Positions 12,275-13,437 of a DNA stretch of 13,437 nt are shown piece after piece. Below the pieces are notes generated by a model that saw only the letters and a program-made list of their open reading frames with translations, had not been told where the DNA came from and ran no database searches. The DNA is from DASQVO01 sp035640715 (GTDB lineage: Bacteria; Actinomycetota; Actinomycetes; Streptosporangiales; Streptosporangiaceae): NCBI GenBank assembly GCA_035640715.1, contig DASQVO010000126.1, forward strand, positions 1 through 13,437, read 5' to 3'. Each line of letters starts with the position of its first letter. Position 1 is the first letter of the stretch. Both the position numbers and the translations under genes were made by a program.

Positions 12275-13437
12275 GTGCTCGTTATTACCGCTCCCGGCCA
12301 GGGCGCCCAGGCTCCTGGCTTCCTCACGCCCTGGCTTGAAGTCCCCGGTGTGGCCGAACGTCTCGGCGCCTGGTCTGAGCTGGCAGGCTGCGACCTCATC
12401 CGGTACGGCAGCACAGCCGGCGCGGACGAGATCAGGGACACCGCCGTCGCCCAGCCGCTGCTGGTCGCCGCGGGCCTGGCTGCCGCCGGCGCCCTGTTCG
12501 GGGGAACCGGACCGGCTCTGGAGCCGCCCGGCTCCGGGCGGCCTGCCGCCGGCGCCGTAGCGGGCGGCCCGGCACGTGCGGCGGCGGGGCACAGCGTCGG
12601 CGAGCTGACCGCGGGGGCCATTGCCGGGGTGCTCAGTGCCGATGACGCGCTTCGGCTCGTGGCGGTGCGCGGCAGGGCCATGGCCGCCGCCGCGGCAGCC
12701 CAGCCCACCGGCATGACCGCCGTGCTCGGCGGCGATGAGGCCGCCGTCCTAGCCGCGATCCAGGCACACGGCCTGACGCCCGCGAACGTGAACGGGGCCG
12801 GCCAGATCGTCGCCGCGGGGACGCTTGAGCAGCTCGCCGCGTTCGCGGCCGACCCGCCCGCCGGGGCACGCCTGCGCCCGCTCTCGGTGGCCGGCGCCTT
12901 CCACACCAGCCACATGGCCCCGGCCGTGAACGCACTCCAGGCCGCGGCCGGCGGGATCCGGGTCAGTGATCCCGCCATCGCACTGCTGTCCAACAAAGAC
13001 GGCGCGGTGGTCTCCTCCGGCACCGACTGGCTGGACCGCATCGTCGGCCAGGTTGCCGCCCCGGTCCGCTGGGATGAGTGCATGCGGACGATGGCGCGCG
13101 CCGGCGTCACCGCGCTGATCGAGCTCCCGCCGGCCGGCACGCTTACCGGCCTGGCGAGGCGGGCGCTGCCCGGCGTGACCCTGCTGGCCCTGAAGACCCC
13201 TGATGACCTGGACGCGGCACGCAAGCTGCTCGCCACCCGCGCTGCGGGAGATACTGGTATGCGCTCCGGCCCGGCGGCCGGCCTCCCGCACGCGGGCGCC
13301 GCCGGCGCCGTGGCGGCCGGCCCGGCACTTGCGGCGGCGGGACACAGCGTCGGCGAGCTGACCGCAGGGGCCATTGCCGGGGTGCTCAGCGCCGATGATG
13401 CGCTTCGGCTCGTGGCGGTGCGCGGCAGGGCCATGGC
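12275..13437 (+). CDS. fabD: FabD, malonyl-CoA:ACP transacylase (3' open), with in-frame partial repeat
   Basis: Transfers malonyl from CoA to acyl carrier protein, supplying extender units to type II fatty-acid synthesis in the cytoplasm. From GTG 12275 the frame reads VITAPGQGAQAPGFLTPWLE. It has the GQGAQ oxyanion loop at 8-12, the nucleophile elbow GHSVGE with Ser107, Arg132 for the malonyl carboxylate, catalytic His210 in AFHTSHM, and VNGAGQIVAAG. The usual C-terminus TLTGLARRALPG and LKTPDDLDAARKLL lies at about 290-320. A Gly/Pro/Ala insertion of roughly 20 residues precedes the elbow (about 79-103). No stop follows the normal end: the frame continues through GDTGMRSGPAAGLPHAG into a second elbow segment and leaves the window open at codon 387. 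It is probably the first gene of a fab operon, but fabH/acpP are outside the window. Confidence 0.9.
   Translation, partial: MLVITAPGQGAQAPGFLTPWLEVPGVAERLGAWSELAGCDLIRYGSTAGADEIRDTAVAQPLLVAAGLAAAGALFGGTGPALEPPGSGRPAAGAVAGGPARAAAGHSVGELTAGAIAGVLSADDALRLVAVRGRAMAAAAAAQPTGMTAVLGGDEAAVLAAIQAHGLTPANVNGAGQIVAAGTLEQLAAFAADPPAGARLRPLSVAGAFHTSHMAPAVNALQAAAGGIRVSDPAIALLSNKDGAVVSSGTDWLDRIVGQVAAPVRWDECMRTMARAGVTALIELPPAGTLTGLARRALPGVTLLALKTPDDLDAARKLLATRAAGDTGMRSGPAAGLPHAGAAGAVAAGPALAAAGHSVGELTAGAIAGVLSADDALRLVAVRGRAM
12545..12684 (+). repeat. fabD active-site segment repeat, copy 1
   Basis: 140-base unit encoding residues 91-136 of FabD, including GHSVGE. It recurs 753 bases (251 codons) downstream with seven differences, five of them synonymous. 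Confidence 0.95.
13298..13437 (+). repeat. fabD active-site segment repeat, copy 2 (cut by window end)
   Basis: In-frame copy of 12545-12684, 133 of 140 bases identical. The only amino-acid changes (Gly to Ala, Arg to Leu) lie in the linker before the elbow. The final 38 bases match exactly up to the window edge, so the full repeat length is unknown. Confidence 0.95.

Noticed and set aside
11884..13434. A 516-codon open frame on the minus strand across fasR's end and fabD
   Set aside because: It is the antisense shadow of fabD in GC-rich DNA. Its apparent internal repeat simply mirrors the fabD duplication, and the composition is Ala/Pro/Ser-rich without a family pattern.
1..13437. CRISPR array, rRNA, tRNA or insertion sequence
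   Set aside because: No spaced direct repeats, no rRNA-like stretch and no transposase frame were seen. The TCGAACC near 8150 is inside the PLP-enzyme coding sequence and lacks a cloverleaf around it.
13259..13437. A separate gene starting at ATG 13259 behind GGGAG
   Set aside because: The product would be an acyltransferase lacking the GQGAQ region, and the frame is continuous with fabD. Readthrough is simpler, though a separate start is not excluded.

Overview
The window is high-GC DNA with strong third-position G/C bias, GTG and TTG starts, and gene families typical of Actinobacteria (homodimeric AceE, DUF3052, AhpE-type peroxiredoxin, DUF1918, PucR-type FasR). It looks like an actinomycete related to the Streptomyces/Streptosporangium/Mycobacterium lineages. 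The species cannot be read from the sequence. Both ends cut through genes (murF at the left, fabD at the right), so this may be a contig.

Left part (1-1700): the 3' part of murF is followed by gene debris instead of mraY. The debris is the last third of a DHA2-type MFS transporter and then the last ~60 codons of a zinc-type alcohol dehydrogenase with a one-base frameshift. A strong intrinsic terminator closes it. From 1700 to 1980 there is a gene-free stretch with tandem small hairpins and an AT-rich island. It leads into a PRC-barrel gene and a tiny hydrophobic membrane protein.

Middle part (2660-7720): a zinc-ribbon protein, an AhpE-like peroxiredoxin and a DUF3052 protein read leftward, divergent from aceE, the E1 subunit of pyruvate dehydrogenase. 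The ahpE / DUF3052 / aceE neighbourhood is recurrent in actinobacteria (for example around Rv2238c-Rv2241 in M. tuberculosis).

Right part (7720-13437): an accessory block lies between aceE and the fatty-acid locus. It holds a gamma-family PLP enzyme, a MazF-type toxin with a ribbon-helix-helix antitoxin and a palindromic operator candidate, a YjbQ protein and a DUF1918 protein. Then comes the fatty-acid synthesis start: a FasR-like PucR-family activator followed by fabD. Together aceE (acetyl-CoA supply), FasR and FabD (malonyl loading of ACP) form a central-carbon-to-lipid module. Accessory genes interrupt it here.

The strangest signal is at the right edge. After its normal C-terminus the fabD frame has no stop. 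It runs in frame into a second, 95% identical copy of its own active-site segment. Five of the seven differences are synonymous, and both amino-acid changes fall in the linker. No established novel system is evident. The fabD partial repeat, the murF junction debris and several unexplained hairpins are the best leads.
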